A stretch of 64,000 bases of DNA from JADGOV01 sp963814355. Its GTDB lineage: Bacteria > Actinomycetota > Actinomycetes > JADGOV01. The stretch lies in contig CAWFCZ010000002.1 of NCBI GenBank assembly GCA_963814355.1, forward strand, positions 124,001 to 188,000. Direction: 5' to 3'. The notes below the pieces were generated by a model that was given only the letters and a program-made list of their open reading frames with translations, did not search any database and was not told where the DNA came from. Positions 38,200-46,875 of this stretch are shown here, piece after piece. The first letter of the stretch is position 1. Each line of letters begins with the position of its first letter. A program made the translations under genes and the position numbers.

Positions 38200-38985
38200 G
38201 TGCCCGAGAGCGGTGCGTCGAGGCTTGGTGACAGCGACCGTGGTGTCGAGGTCCATCGAGCGGCGAGCCGGGCGGTGACCCGGACGACGTGGCTGGAATC
38301 GAAACACTCCTTCTCCTTCGGGGCGTACTACGACCCCCGAAACACCCATCACGGGCTGCTGCTGGTCAACAACGAGGACGTAGTGGCGCCCGGTTCCGGC
38401 TTCGAGACCCACCCGCACCGCGACATGGAGATCGTCACCTGGGTGCTCTCCGGGTCGCTGCTGCACCAGGACTCCACCGGGCGCCGCGACGTGATCTATC
38501 CCGGGCTGGCGCAGCGGATAAGTGCCGGCCGGGGCATCCTGCACTCGGAGACGAACGACTCCTGGCGGGTTGGCGGACCCGAGCATGCCGAGCCGGTGCA
38601 CTTCGTGCAGATGTGGGTGCTGCCCGACACCGAGGCGGTGACTCCGAGTTATGAGCAGCTTGAGATCGCCGACGACGCGCTGCGCGGCGGTTTGGTGCCG
38701 CTCGCGTCCGGCTTGGCCAAGCACGACGGCGAGGCGGCCATCAGGATCGGTCAGCGTGCAGCCGCCCTGTACGCCGCCCGGTTACGGATGGGGCAGTCCG
38801 TCGGCCTGCCGTCGGCGCCCCACGTGCACCTGTTTCTCCCCCTGGGGGCGGCCACGCTGGAGGGCGCGGGTCCACTGGCCGCCGGGGACGCCGTCCGGCT
38901 CACCGGTATCGACGGTCCGAGACTCACCGCCACCGAGCCGGCCGAGGTCCTGGTGTGGGAGATGCACGCCACGCTCGGCGGGTAA
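38200..38985 (+). CDS. Pirin family protein
   Basis: 261 residues with the bicupin pirin fold. Metal-binding residues are H71 and H73 (ETHPHRDMEIVTW) and H115 and E117 (GRGILHSETND). Bacterial pirins include quercetinases and metabolic regulators, and the substrate cannot be told here. The GTG at 38200 is chosen because GGAGG lies four bases upstream; ATG 38197 directly touches that site and ATG 38179 has none at the right spacing. It is convergent with dapB, two bases apart. Confidence 0.85.
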   Translation: MPESGASRLGDSDRGVEVHRAASRAVTRTTWLESKHSFSFGAYYDPRNTHHGLLLVNNEDVVAPGSGFETHPHRDMEIVTWVLSGSLLHQDSTGRRDVIYPGLAQRISAGRGILHSETNDSWRVGGPEHAEPVHFVQMWVLPDTEAVTPSYEQLEIADDALRGGLVPLASGLAKHDGEAAIRIGQRAAALYAARLRMGQSVGLPSAPHVHLFLPLGAATLEGAGPLAAGDAVRLTGIDGPRLTATEPAEVLVWEMHATLGG

Positions 38986-38987
38986 TC

Positions 38988-39734
38988 TCAGTCCAGCGCT
39001 TCAGCCAGCAGGGTGTCGATCCCAACGGTCAACCCGGGCCGGTTCAGCACGGCGCGGACCGCCAGCAGCACGCCCGGCATGAACGAGACGCGGTCCAGCG
39101 AGTCGTGCCGAATCGTGAGCGTCTCGCCGGGGCCGCCGAGCAGCACTTCCTGGTGGGCGAGAAGGCCGGCGAGGCGTACCGCGTGCACTCGCACCCGGTC
39201 GACCTCCGCCCCGCGGGCACCGTCCAACGCGGTCCTCGTGGCGTCCGGTGAGCCGCCGAGCCCAGCCGCGCGACGAGCTTCCGCGATCAGCTCCGCAGTC
39301 CGGCGAGCGGTGCCGCTCGGCGCGTCCGCCTTGTCCGGGTGGTGCATCTCGATGATCTCGACGGAGGGGTAGTGGGCCGCGGCCTCGGCGGCGAAACGCA
39401 TCATCAGCACCGCTCCGATGCTGAAGTTGGGGGCCACCAGCACGCCGGCTCCTGGCGCGTCGGCCAGCCAGGACCGCACCTGGTCCAGCCGGTCGGCGGT
39501 GAAGCCGGTGGTGCCGACCACCACCGACAGGCCGGCGCGCAGGCACCAAGCGACGTTGCCCAGCACGGCGTCCGGGGTTGTGAAATCGACCACCACCTGC
39601 GCCGCGCGCAGCGGTTCCCGGTCCTCGTCGAGGTCCAGGGCGGCGACCAGCTCCAGATCCGCGGCGGCCTCGACCGCCCGGCACACCTCGGTGCCCATCC
39701 GGCCTTTGGCCCCGAGGACGCCGACCGCGGTCAT
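38988..39734 (-). CDS. dapB: 4-hydroxy-tetrahydrodipicolinate reductase
   Basis: DapB reduces the DapA product with NAD(P)H on the way to diaminopimelate. The 248-residue protein has the Rossmann GVLGAKGRMG near the N-terminus, VDFTTPDAVL, the APNFSIGAVLMM segment and the substrate-binding EMHHPDKADAPSGTA. Its ATG overlaps the stop of the M16 peptidase by four bases (ATGA), so the two are translationally coupled. It ends the rpsO-pnp-M16-dapB cluster. Confidence 0.97.
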   Translation of the reverse strand: MTAVGVLGAKGRMGTEVCRAVEAAADLELVAALDLDEDREPLRAAQVVVDFTTPDAVLGNVAWCLRAGLSVVVGTTGFTADRLDQVRSWLADAPGAGVLVAPNFSIGAVLMMRFAAEAAAHYPSVEIIEMHHPDKADAPSGTARRTAELIAEARRAAGLGGSPDATRTALDGARGAEVDRVRVHAVRLAGLLAHQEVLLGGPGETLTIRHDSLDRVSFMPGVLLAVRAVLNRPGLTVGIDTLLAEALD

Positions 39735-41077
39735 GCCACCGCGGCGGCGAAGTCGGCGTCGTCGAACGGCCCGATCACCGACAGGGCGAGCGGCCCGCCG
39801 AGCACGTCGGCCGCCACCGCGGCGACGTCGTCCGGGGTGACCTCGGCGATGCTGGCCAGCACCTCGTCCACGCCGAGCAGCTCCCCGTACACCAGCTCGC
39901 TCTTGCCGAGCCGGCTCATCCGCGAGCCGGTGTCCTCCAGACCGAGCACCAGCGAGCCGCGCAGCTGACCCTTGCCGCGGGCCAGCTCGTCCTCGGTGAG
40001 CCCGTCGGCGGCCACCAGCGCCAGCTGGTCGCGGCAGATGTCCAGGACCTCGTCCACCTTCTTGGGCAGGCAGCCGGCGTAGACCCCCATCACGCCGGTG
40101 TCGGCGAAGTGCGAGGCGAAGCTGTACACCGAGTACGCCAGGCCGCGCTTCTCCCGTACCTCCTGGAACAGCCGCGAGCTCATCCCACCACCGAGCGCGG
40201 CGTTGAGCACGCCGAGCGCCCAGCGCCGGTCGTCGGTGCGGGCGATGCCCTGCGTACCCAGCACGAGGTTGGCCTGCTCGGTGGGCCGGCGCAGCACCGA
40301 CACGCCGGGGTGGAAGGCGGTCGGCCGCCCGCCGATCCGCGGCGGTGCCGGGGTGAGGTCCTCCGCGCCGAGCGCCCCGGCCGTTCGGAACGCCGAACGC
40401 ACCAGCCGGACAACCTTGGCATGGTCCACGTTGCCGGCGACGGCGATCACCAGGTTGTCCGCCCGGTAGCGCCGCCGGTAGTACCCGGCGATCGCTCGCC
40501 GCTCGATCGCGCCGATAGTGTCCACGGTGCCGAGCACCGGCCGTCCGAGCGGCGTGTCGCCGTGCACGGTACGGGAGAAGTTGTCGTGCACGGCGTCGGT
40601 CGGATCGTCGTCGTGCATGGCGATCTCTTCCAGGATCACGCCCCGCTCGGCGTCCACGTCACCGGCCGCGATCAGTGAAGAGGTGACCATGTCGCAGATC
40701 ACGTCCACCGCCAGCGGCAGGTCCGCGTCCAGCACCCGGGCGTAGTAGCAGGTGTACTCCTTGGCGGTGAACGCGTTGAGTTCGCCACCCACCGCGTCCA
40801 GGGCGGCCGAGATGTCCAGGGCGTCGCGGCGTTTCGTGCCCTTGAACAGCAGGTGCTCGAGGTAGTGCGACGCGCCACCCAGACGGGTGGTCTCATCCCG
40901 CGACCCGACCCCGGCCCACACCCCGAACGCCACCGACCGCACTGCCGGCATCGCCTCGGTGACCACCCGCAGGCCGCCGGGCAGGACAGTACGGCGGATC
41001 AGCGACCCGTCGTCGGCCCTGGACAGCGTCCGGGTGGAGCCCGGCCGCTGCGGCGTGGTCAGCGAAGCGCGGGCCAC
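39731..41077 (-). CDS. M16 family zinc peptidase (PepR-type)
   Basis: A 448-residue insulinase-like metallopeptidase. The inverted zinc motif HxxEH is at H71, E74 and H75 (SHYLEHLLFKGT), with a distal Glu in RGVILEEIAMHDD. The second half (from about 225) is the inactive M16_C partner domain. The GTG start shares one base with the pnp stop (TAGTG), an unusually tight coupling. In actinomycetes the gene regularly follows pnp; a role in processing small peptides is inferred from the family only. Confidence 0.93.
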   Translation of the reverse strand: MARASLTTPQRPGSTRTLSRADDGSLIRRTVLPGGLRVVTEAMPAVRSVAFGVWAGVGSRDETTRLGGASHYLEHLLFKGTKRRDALDISAALDAVGGELNAFTAKEYTCYYARVLDADLPLAVDVICDMVTSSLIAAGDVDAERGVILEEIAMHDDDPTDAVHDNFSRTVHGDTPLGRPVLGTVDTIGAIERRAIAGYYRRRYRADNLVIAVAGNVDHAKVVRLVRSAFRTAGALGAEDLTPAPPRIGGRPTAFHPGVSVLRRPTEQANLVLGTQGIARTDDRRWALGVLNAALGGGMSSRLFQEVREKRGLAYSVYSFASHFADTGVMGVYAGCLPKKVDEVLDICRDQLALVAADGLTEDELARGKGQLRGSLVLGLEDTGSRMSRLGKSELVYGELLGVDEVLASIAEVTPDDVAAVAADVLGGPLALSVIGPFDDADFAAAVA

Positions 41078-43302
41078 TACTGCGCCGGGCCGGACGCGGC
41101 CATCGCCGGCGCCGTGGCAGAACCGGCCCCATCGTCGAGAACCGGTACCAGGGACAGCTTGCCGCGGGGATCGATCTCGCTGATCTCCACCTGGACCTTG
41201 CTGCCCACCTTGAGGATGTCCTCGACGTTCTCCACCCGCTTCCCGCCGGCGATCTTGCGGATCTGGCTGATGTGCAGCAGCCCGTCCTTGCCGGGGAGGA
41301 GCGAGACGAACGCCCCGAAGGTCGTGGTCTTGACCACCGTGCCGAGGAACCGCTCGCCGACCTGGGGCATCACGGGGGAGACGATGGACCGGATCGCCTT
41401 GAGCGCCGCCTCCGCCTTCGGGCCGTCGATGGCGCCGATGTAGACGGTGCCGTCGTCTTCGATGGTGATGTCCGCGCCGGTGTCGTCCTGGATCTGGTTG
41501 ATCATCTTGCCCTTGGGCCCGATGATCTCACCGATCTTGTCGACCGGCACCTTCTCGGCGATGATGCGCGGCGCGTACGGCGAGAGCTCCCCGGCGCCCT
41601 CGATCGCGTCGTTCATCACCTCAAGAATCGTCATCCGGGCGCCGCGGGCCTGCTGCAGCGCTCCGGCGAGCACCGAAGCCGGGATGCCGTCGAGTTTGGT
41701 GTCGAGCTGCAGGGCCGTGATGAAGTCCTTGGTACCGGCGACCTTGAAGTCCATGTCGCCGAACGCGTCCTCGGCACCGAGGATGTCGGTCAGCGTGGAG
41801 TACTCGCCGTTTTCATAGATCAGGCCCATCGCGATACCCGCGACGGCGGCCCGCAGCGGGACGCCGGCGGCCATCAGGGACAGCGAGGACGCGCAGACCG
41901 ACCCCATCGACGTGGAGCCGTTGGAGCTGATCGCCTCCGAGACCACCCGCAGCGCGTACGGGAACTCCTCCTTCGGCGGCAGCACCGGCAGGATGGCCCG
42001 CTCGGCGAGCGCGCCGTGGCCGATCTCCCGCCGCTTGGGCGAGCCGACCCGGCCGGTCTCCCCGGTGGAGTACGGCGGCATGTTGTAGTTGTGCATGTAG
42101 CGCTTGCGGGTGACCGGTGACAGCGTGTCGATCATCTGCTCCATGCGCAGCATGGCGAGCGTGGTGACGTTGAGGATCTGCGTCTCCCCACGCTCGAACA
42201 GCGCCGAGCCGTGCACCCGGGGCAGCACGTCGACCTCGGCGGCGAGCCGGCGGATGTCCTGGGGGCCGCGACCGTCGATCCGGATGCCGTCGGTGACCAG
42301 CCGCTGTCGGACCAGCTTCTTGGTCAGTGCCCGGAAGGCCGCACTGATCTCCTTGTCCCGGCCGGCGAAGTCCGCAGCCAGCGCCTCCCGGCCCAGGCCC
42401 TTGACCCGGTCCAGCTCCGCCTCGCGCTGCTGCTTGTCGGCGATGGTCAGTGCCGAGGTCAGCTCGCCCGACACCGCCGCGGCCAGCGCGTCGAGGATGT
42501 CGTCGGTGTAGTCCAGGAAGATCGGGAAATCGCCGGTCGGCTTGGCGGCCGCGGCGGCGAGTTCGGACTGGGCCTCACAGATCGCCCGCAGGTGGGGCTT
42601 CGCGGCCTCCAGACCCGAGGCGACCACGTCCTCGGTCGGTGCCGCGGCGCCGGCGTTGACCAGGTGCCACGCCTCCGTGGTGGCCTCTGCCTCCACCATC
42701 ATGATCGCCACATCGTCACCGGCGTCGCCACTGACCACCCGGCCGGCGACCACCATGTCGAAGGTGGCCCGCTCCAGCTCGCGATAGGTCGGGAACGGGA
42801 TCCAGTTGCCGTCGATGTGGGCCACCCGGACCCCGGCCACCGGGCCGGAGAACGGCAAACCGGCGAGCAGTACCGAGCACGCCGCACCGTTGATCGCCAG
42901 CACGTCGTAGACATGGTCCGGGTCCAGCGACAGGATGGTCGAGACGATCTGGATCTCGTTGCGCAGTCCATGGGCGAACGAGGGCCGCAGCGGGCGGTCG
43001 GTGAGCCGGCAGGTGAGGATGGCGTCCTCGCTCGGCCGGCCTTCCCGGCGGAAGAACGAGCCGGGAATCTTGCCGGCGGCGTATTGGCGCTCCTCGACGT
43101 CGACGGTGAGCGGGAAGAAGTCCAGGTTGTCCTTGGGCCGCTTGGACGCGGTGGTTGCGGACAGCACGGTGGTGTCACCGAGGTAGGTGACGACGGCGCC
43201 GTTGGCCTGCCGGGCGAGCCGGCCGGTCTCGAAGCGGATGACGCGCTCACCCAGCGGGGTGGATAGCTTCGCCTCGGCGAAGGAAATGTCGGGCCCCTCC
43301 AC
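41077..43302 (-). CDS. pnp: Polyribonucleotide nucleotidyltransferase (PNPase)
   Basis: A 3'-5' phosphorolytic RNase that, in actinobacteria, also adds 3' tails. It has 742 residues from the GTG at 43302, preceded by AAAGGGGAT. Upstream in-frame residues to 43401 are noncoding in character. It has two RNase PH domains (FETGRLARQANGAVVTYLGDT; GERAILPVLPPKEEFPYALRVVSE), a KH domain (DKIGEIIGPKGKMINQIQDDTGA) and an S1 domain near the C-terminus (GERFLGTVVKTTTFGAFVSLLPGKDGLLH). It overlaps the M16 gene by one base. Confidence 0.97.
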   Translation of the reverse strand: MEGPDISFAEAKLSTPLGERVIRFETGRLARQANGAVVTYLGDTTVLSATTASKRPKDNLDFFPLTVDVEERQYAAGKIPGSFFRREGRPSEDAILTCRLTDRPLRPSFAHGLRNEIQIVSTILSLDPDHVYDVLAINGAACSVLLAGLPFSGPVAGVRVAHIDGNWIPFPTYRELERATFDMVVAGRVVSGDAGDDVAIMMVEAEATTEAWHLVNAGAAAPTEDVVASGLEAAKPHLRAICEAQSELAAAAAKPTGDFPIFLDYTDDILDALAAAVSGELTSALTIADKQQREAELDRVKGLGREALAADFAGRDKEISAAFRALTKKLVRQRLVTDGIRIDGRGPQDIRRLAAEVDVLPRVHGSALFERGETQILNVTTLAMLRMEQMIDTLSPVTRKRYMHNYNMPPYSTGETGRVGSPKRREIGHGALAERAILPVLPPKEEFPYALRVVSEAISSNGSTSMGSVCASSLSLMAAGVPLRAAVAGIAMGLIYENGEYSTLTDILGAEDAFGDMDFKVAGTKDFITALQLDTKLDGIPASVLAGALQQARGARMTILEVMNDAIEGAGELSPYAPRIIAEKVPVDKIGEIIGPKGKMINQIQDDTGADITIEDDGTVYIGAIDGPKAEAALKAIRSIVSPVMPQVGERFLGTVVKTTTFGAFVSLLPGKDGLLHISQIRKIAGGKRVENVEDILKVGSKVQVEISEIDPRGKLSLVPVLDDGAGSATAPAMAASGPAQ

Positions 43303-43477
43303 GGGATCCCCTTTCAGACGGCGGACCGCCGCGGGGTACGGGGGCGGTTCCCGATCGAAGTCCCCGGGACGTCTGCAGAGCAGGATCCCGGAAGCCACCA
43401 CCGAGGACCGGCTCCCGGGCCCGACGCGGCCGGACCGGGGCGGTTCTCCGTCGCACGGGTGATCCGTACGACGAACG

Positions 43478-43502
43478 GGAAGCGGCCGGCTGGCCGCTCC
43501 CC
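43478..43502 (-). terminator. Hairpin just after rpsO
   Basis: AGCGGCC (43481-43487) and GGCCGCT (43492-43498) form a seven-base stem with a four-base loop, flanked by GGG and CCC that can extend it across a bulge. It lies about ten bases past the rpsO stop, before pnp, and could be a partial terminator or an RNase processing site between the two. Confidence 0.5.
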
Positions 43503-43510
43503 GGTTGCAG

Positions 43511-43780
43511 CTAGCGGCGCAAACCGAGCCGCTCGATGAGCGACCGGTAGCGGTTGACGTCTTTTCTCGCGAGGTACTGCAGCAAACGCCGGCGACGGCC
43601 GACGAGCATGAGGAGACCTCGGCGGCTGTGATGGTCGTGCTTGTGCATCTTGAGGTGTTCGGTCAGATCGCTGATCCGCCGGGACAGCATGGCCACCTGG
43701 ACTTCCGGTGAGCCGGTGTCGCGCTCGACAGTCGCGTGATCCGACATGATCTGTTGCTTGACGGCGGAGTCGAGCGGCAC
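43511..43780 (-). CDS. rpsO: 30S ribosomal protein S15
   Basis: An 89-residue primary 16S rRNA-binding protein. The sequence carries the S15 core GSPEVQVAMLSRRISDLTEHLKMHKHDHHSRRGLLMLVGRRRRLLQYL. The GTG start has AAGGAG five bases upstream. It precedes pnp with a 208-base gap containing a hairpin, as in most bacteria. Confidence 0.98.
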   Translation of the reverse strand: MPLDSAVKQQIMSDHATVERDTGSPEVQVAMLSRRISDLTEHLKMHKHDHHSRRGLLMLVGRRRRLLQYLARKDVNRYRSLIERLGLRR

Positions 43781-43955
43781 GGAGCTCCTTCTCTTTCGGT
43801 ATTGGTAGGCAGTGTCGTCCCGGGGTCTACCACACCCGAGCTGCGGGCACAGCCTTTAGGCTAACACTCCCCGTGGTCGCTGACGATCTCCTCGCGGTAG
43901 GGCACGGCGACATCCGCGAGGACGGGCTGGACGCGTCCGGGCGGCCGGGCGCGCC

Positions 43956-44264
43956 TCACAGCGGTGCCACCCGGCTCTGGACGAGGCCCAGCATCCGCCG
44001 GGACAGCGCGAGCAGCCGCAGCGGGTAGTCGGGCGGCAGCCGGTCGCGCAGTTCCGCGCCGATCGACGGCAGGACCGCGGACGCCTTCACGCCGGGCACC
44101 AACTCGACCCCGGCGTAGAGTTCGGCAGCCAGATCGGGCCGGGCGAAGAGGTACACCGCGCGGACCTCCGCTCGCCCGCCCGTCACCGCCCGGATGGCGT
44201 CGATCACGGCGTCGGGCACCGCCTCCCGGGCCGCGGCCACCGGCGGCCCACCCATCGCGGGCAT
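43956..44264 (-). CDS. Hypothetical protein, 102 residues
   Basis: The frame from 44264 encodes a compact alpha/beta-like protein with EVRAVYLFARPDLAAELYAGVELVPGVKASAVLPSIGAELRDRLPPDYPLRLLALSRRMLG. It has good actinobacterial codon bias and no signal or membrane segment. It resembles short uncharacterised proteins of actinomycetes, but I cannot name a family. It is divergent from the EspI-like ATPase gene, with 106 bases between them. Confidence 0.65.
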   Translation of the reverse strand: MPAMGGPPVAAAREAVPDAVIDAIRAVTGGRAEVRAVYLFARPDLAAELYAGVELVPGVKASAVLPSIGAELRDRLPPDYPLRLLALSRRMLGLVQSRVAPL

Positions 44265-44370
44265 CCATCGGAGGGTACTGGCTCCGGGCGGATGGCTGCA
44301 CGGAGCCGTCTATTCGACAGGCCGCGCTCAATAAGGGACAATTCCGGCACAGGACGAGGTGAGGAGCACC

Positions 44371-45477
44371 GTGCCGGAACAAGCCCGTCGGTTCCGCCGC
44401 GGCCCGACGACCGCGCCGTACCCGTCGATTTCGTTGGAGACCCGGATGGCCGCGCTGGACTCGCCACGGCGGATCGACTCGCCGGCCCGACCGGTCCCCG
44501 ATGCGGCCACCGGGCCATCAGCGCCCGCCGAACCGCCGATCGGACACCTCGTCGGCGCCGGTCCCGGCGGAGCCTTGAGCGCGGACTTCCTGCTGCCGCC
44601 CCGGCCGGCGGTTCCGAGCGCCGGCTGGCGACGGGTGCTCTACACGCTGAGCTTCGGGCGGTACAACCCGGGTCTGTCCCCTCGGCAGTTGGCCGACATG
44701 ACGCGGCTGGAGCAGATCCGCACCCCGTTGCGGGGCTGCCACCGGATCGCGGTGATCAGCCTCAAGGGTGGCGTCGGCAAGACCACGACCACCGCAGCGC
44801 TCGGCGCCACGCTCGCCGAGTTGCGCGGCGACCGGGTGATCGCGGTGGACGCGAACCCGGACGCCGGCACGCTCGGGGGCCGGTTGCGGCGGGACAGCGA
44901 CCGAACAGTCCGCGACCTCCTCGACGATCTGGAGGCCATCTCGACCTACGCCGATGTCCGCCGTTACACCTCCCAGGCGCCGAGCCGGCTGGAAGTGGTG
45001 GCCTCCGACACCGATCCGGCCGTCTCGCAGGCTTTCGGTGAGGCGGACTACCGCAGCGTCAGCGACGTGCTGGGCCGGTTCTACTCGGTGATCCTCACCG
45101 ACTCCGGTACCGGCCTGCTGCACAGCGCCATGCGGGGTGTGCTCGGGCTGGCCGACTCGTTGATCGTGGTGAGTTCGGCCAGCGTCGACGGGGCCCGCAG
45201 TGCCTCGGCCACCCTGGACTGGCTGGGGGCCCACGGGTACGGCGGGCTGGTGGAGAGATCGGTCGCGGTGGTCTCCAACGTCCGCCCCGGTTCCGGCGCG
45301 GTCGATCTCGACCGGTTGGCGGAGCACTTCGCCGCCCGCTGCCGGGCGGTCGTCCGCATCCCCTTCGACCCGCACCTGGAGACCGGCGCCGAGGTGGATC
45401 TGGACCGGCTGAAGCCGGCGACCCGGCGCGCGTGGCAGACCTTGGCGGCGCACGTCGCGGTGGACTTCGCCCGCTGA
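44371..45477 (+). CDS. EspI-like MinD/ParA-type ATPase
   Basis: 368 residues. A disordered head (1-80) is followed by GWRRVLYTLSFGRYNPG and then a deviant Walker A KGGVGKTT (132-139) with VIAVDANPDAGTL, LTDSGTGLLHSAMRGVLGLADSLIVVSSASVDGARSASATLDWL and PFDPHLETGAEVDLDRL. This block order matches the ATPase part of EspI, associated with ESX type VII secretion in mycobacteria, more closely than chromosomal ParA. No ESX gene is visible nearby. The start GTG 44371 follows AGGAG at 44362-44366; GTG 44359 is an alternative. Confidence 0.85.
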   Translation: MPEQARRFRRGPTTAPYPSISLETRMAALDSPRRIDSPARPVPDAATGPSAPAEPPIGHLVGAGPGGALSADFLLPPRPAVPSAGWRRVLYTLSFGRYNPGLSPRQLADMTRLEQIRTPLRGCHRIAVISLKGGVGKTTTTAALGATLAELRGDRVIAVDANPDAGTLGGRLRRDSDRTVRDLLDDLEAISTYADVRRYTSQAPSRLEVVASDTDPAVSQAFGEADYRSVSDVLGRFYSVILTDSGTGLLHSAMRGVLGLADSLIVVSSASVDGARSASATLDWLGAHGYGGLVERSVAVVSNVRPGSGAVDLDRLAEHFAARCRAVVRIPFDPHLETGAEVDLDRLKPATRRAWQTLAAHVAVDFAR

Positions 45478-45487
45478 ACCCGCTCGT

Positions 45488-46420
45488 CTAGCCCGCTCCG
45501 CCACACTCCCGTACCCGCCTGGTCAGGAACGCCCGCTCGCTGGCGTTGGCGGTCAGGGCCAGCGCCTGGCGGTAGGCGGCCACCGCGTCCGGCAGCCGGC
45601 CCAGGCGGCGCAACAAGTCGGCCCGCGTGGCAGGTAGGTAGGAGTACCGGGCCAGTTGCGGTTCGGCGCTCAGCGCCTCGACAGCCGCCAGGCCGGCCGC
45701 CGGACCGGCCACCGGACCGGCCACCATGGCCCGCAGCATCCGAGCCAGATCCACCGCCCGCTCCACCAACTCTCGGCGGACCAAGGCCGCCCCGGCCGGC
45801 GCGGTGTGGCCGGTCGTGAACAGCAGGTGGACGACGGCCAGCACGCCCGCCACCCGCCCCGGCAACTCGGCGGCCGCCGGCACCCGGTAGGGAATCCGGG
45901 CCAGCTCGATCTTCTTCTTCGCCCGGGTGATACGGGCCGCCATCGTCGCCTCGCTGACCAGGAACGCCCGGGCCACCTCAGCGGTGGACAGGCCGCAGAC
46001 CAGACGGAGAGTCAGGGCGACCTGGGCCGGTTGCCCCAGCGCTGGGTGGCAGCAGGTCACAACCAGGCGTAGCCGGTCGTCGGGGAACCGTCCGCCGTCT
46101 CCGCCCTCGGCGACCACGTCCTCCGCCGAGGACACCGTCCCGTCCATCAGGAGCAGCGGTTGCATACGCCGGGCCACTGTCTCGCGTCGCAACACGTCCA
46201 GCGCTCGGCGCCGGGAGGTGGTCGTCAACCAGGCGCCGGGACGGGCCGGGACGCCCGCCTTCCGCCAGCTGGTGAGCGCCGTGGCGAACGCGTCCTGGAC
46301 GCATTCCTCGGCCACGTCCAGGTCCCGGGTGACCCGCACCGTCGCGGCGAGCACGAAGGCCCACTCACGACGATGCGCGTCGGCGACCGCTGCCGCGACG
46401 GCCTCCGGCGAGGCGGTCAC
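45488..46420 (-). CDS. ECF42-type RNA polymerase sigma factor with shortened C-terminal region
   Basis: 310 residues. Sigma-70 regions 2 and 4 are at about 15-80 and 110-175 (DLDVAEECVQDAFATAL; LVCGLSTAEVARAFLVSEATMAARITRAKKKI), then the group-specific extension starts (GRVAGVLAVVHLLFTTGHTA). ECF42-type proteins usually have about 400 residues with a long helical/TPR extension. Here the extension jumps from RAVDLARMLRAM directly to the C-terminal AGLAAVEALSAEPQLARY block, so roughly 100 residues seem missing. It lies five bases after the DGPF gene, its usual partner. Confidence 0.88.
   Translation of the reverse strand: MTASPEAVAAAVADAHRREWAFVLAATVRVTRDLDVAEECVQDAFATALTSWRKAGVPARPGAWLTTTSRRRALDVLRRETVARRMQPLLLMDGTVSSAEDVVAEGGDGGRFPDDRLRLVVTCCHPALGQPAQVALTLRLVCGLSTAEVARAFLVSEATMAARITRAKKKIELARIPYRVPAAAELPGRVAGVLAVVHLLFTTGHTAPAGAALVRRELVERAVDLARMLRAMVAGPVAGPAAGLAAVEALSAEPQLARYSYLPATRADLLRRLGRLPDAVAAYRQALALTANASERAFLTRRVRECGGAG
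45693..45725 (-). repeat. 12-nt repeat at the shortened point of the sigma gene
   Basis: CCGGACCGGCCA-type 12-nt units recur about 2.5 times and encode VAGPVAGPAAG, exactly where the expected middle of the C-terminal region is missing. Confidence 0.7.
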
Positions 46421-46425
46421 GGCGG

Positions 46426-46773
46426 TCAGTCGAAGATCATGACCGGCCGTACCTCGACGCCGCCGAAACGGGCCGGGCAGGCCTTGCCGACCGCGAGGGC
46501 CTGATCGAGATCGGCGGCCTCGATGAGATAGTAGCCGCCGAGCGCTTCCTTGGTCTCGGCGAACGGCCCGTCGGTCACTTCGGTTCCGCCGGCCCGCAGG
46601 CTGGTCGCGGTCTGAGTCGGCGCCAGCGCATCCCCGCCCAGGAGTTGCGCTCCGATCTTCGCAACGTCCGCCTCGAACTGCTGGTGGGCCGCCATCACCT
46701 CCGCCAACACCTCCGGCGTCGCCTTCGCGTAGGCCACTTCGTCCTCATAGATCAGGACCAGATACTTCGACAT
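46426..46773 (-). CDS. YCII/DGPF-domain protein
   Basis: 115 residues from ATG 46773, with GGGAGGA upstream; the longer frame to 46872 adds non-family sequence. MSKYLVLIYEDEVAYAK opens the YCII fold and TDGPFAETKEALGGYYLIEA contains the DGPF motif. Such proteins are almost always encoded beside ECF42-type sigma factors and are thought to act as regulators or targets. It lies five bases before the sigma gene, so the pair is an operon. Confidence 0.92.
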   Translation of the reverse strand: MSKYLVLIYEDEVAYAKATPEVLAEVMAAHQQFEADVAKIGAQLLGGDALAPTQTATSLRAGGTEVTDGPFAETKEALGGYYLIEAADLDQALAVGKACPARFGGVEVRPVMIFD

Positions 46774-46875
46774 GCCGGTTCCTCCCGTTCCGGGCCCGCC
46801 GCTCGAAGCCCTACCCTTTCGACGCCCGGGCGCCGACCGTATCGACACCTCGGACGCGCCAGTTGTGGGCAATGG

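Noticed and set aside
43861..44382. A longer alternative gene in place of the 102-residue hypothetical
   Set aside because: A different frame with Arg/Gly-rich translation extending into the divergent promoter region; the 102-residue frame has better protein-like composition.
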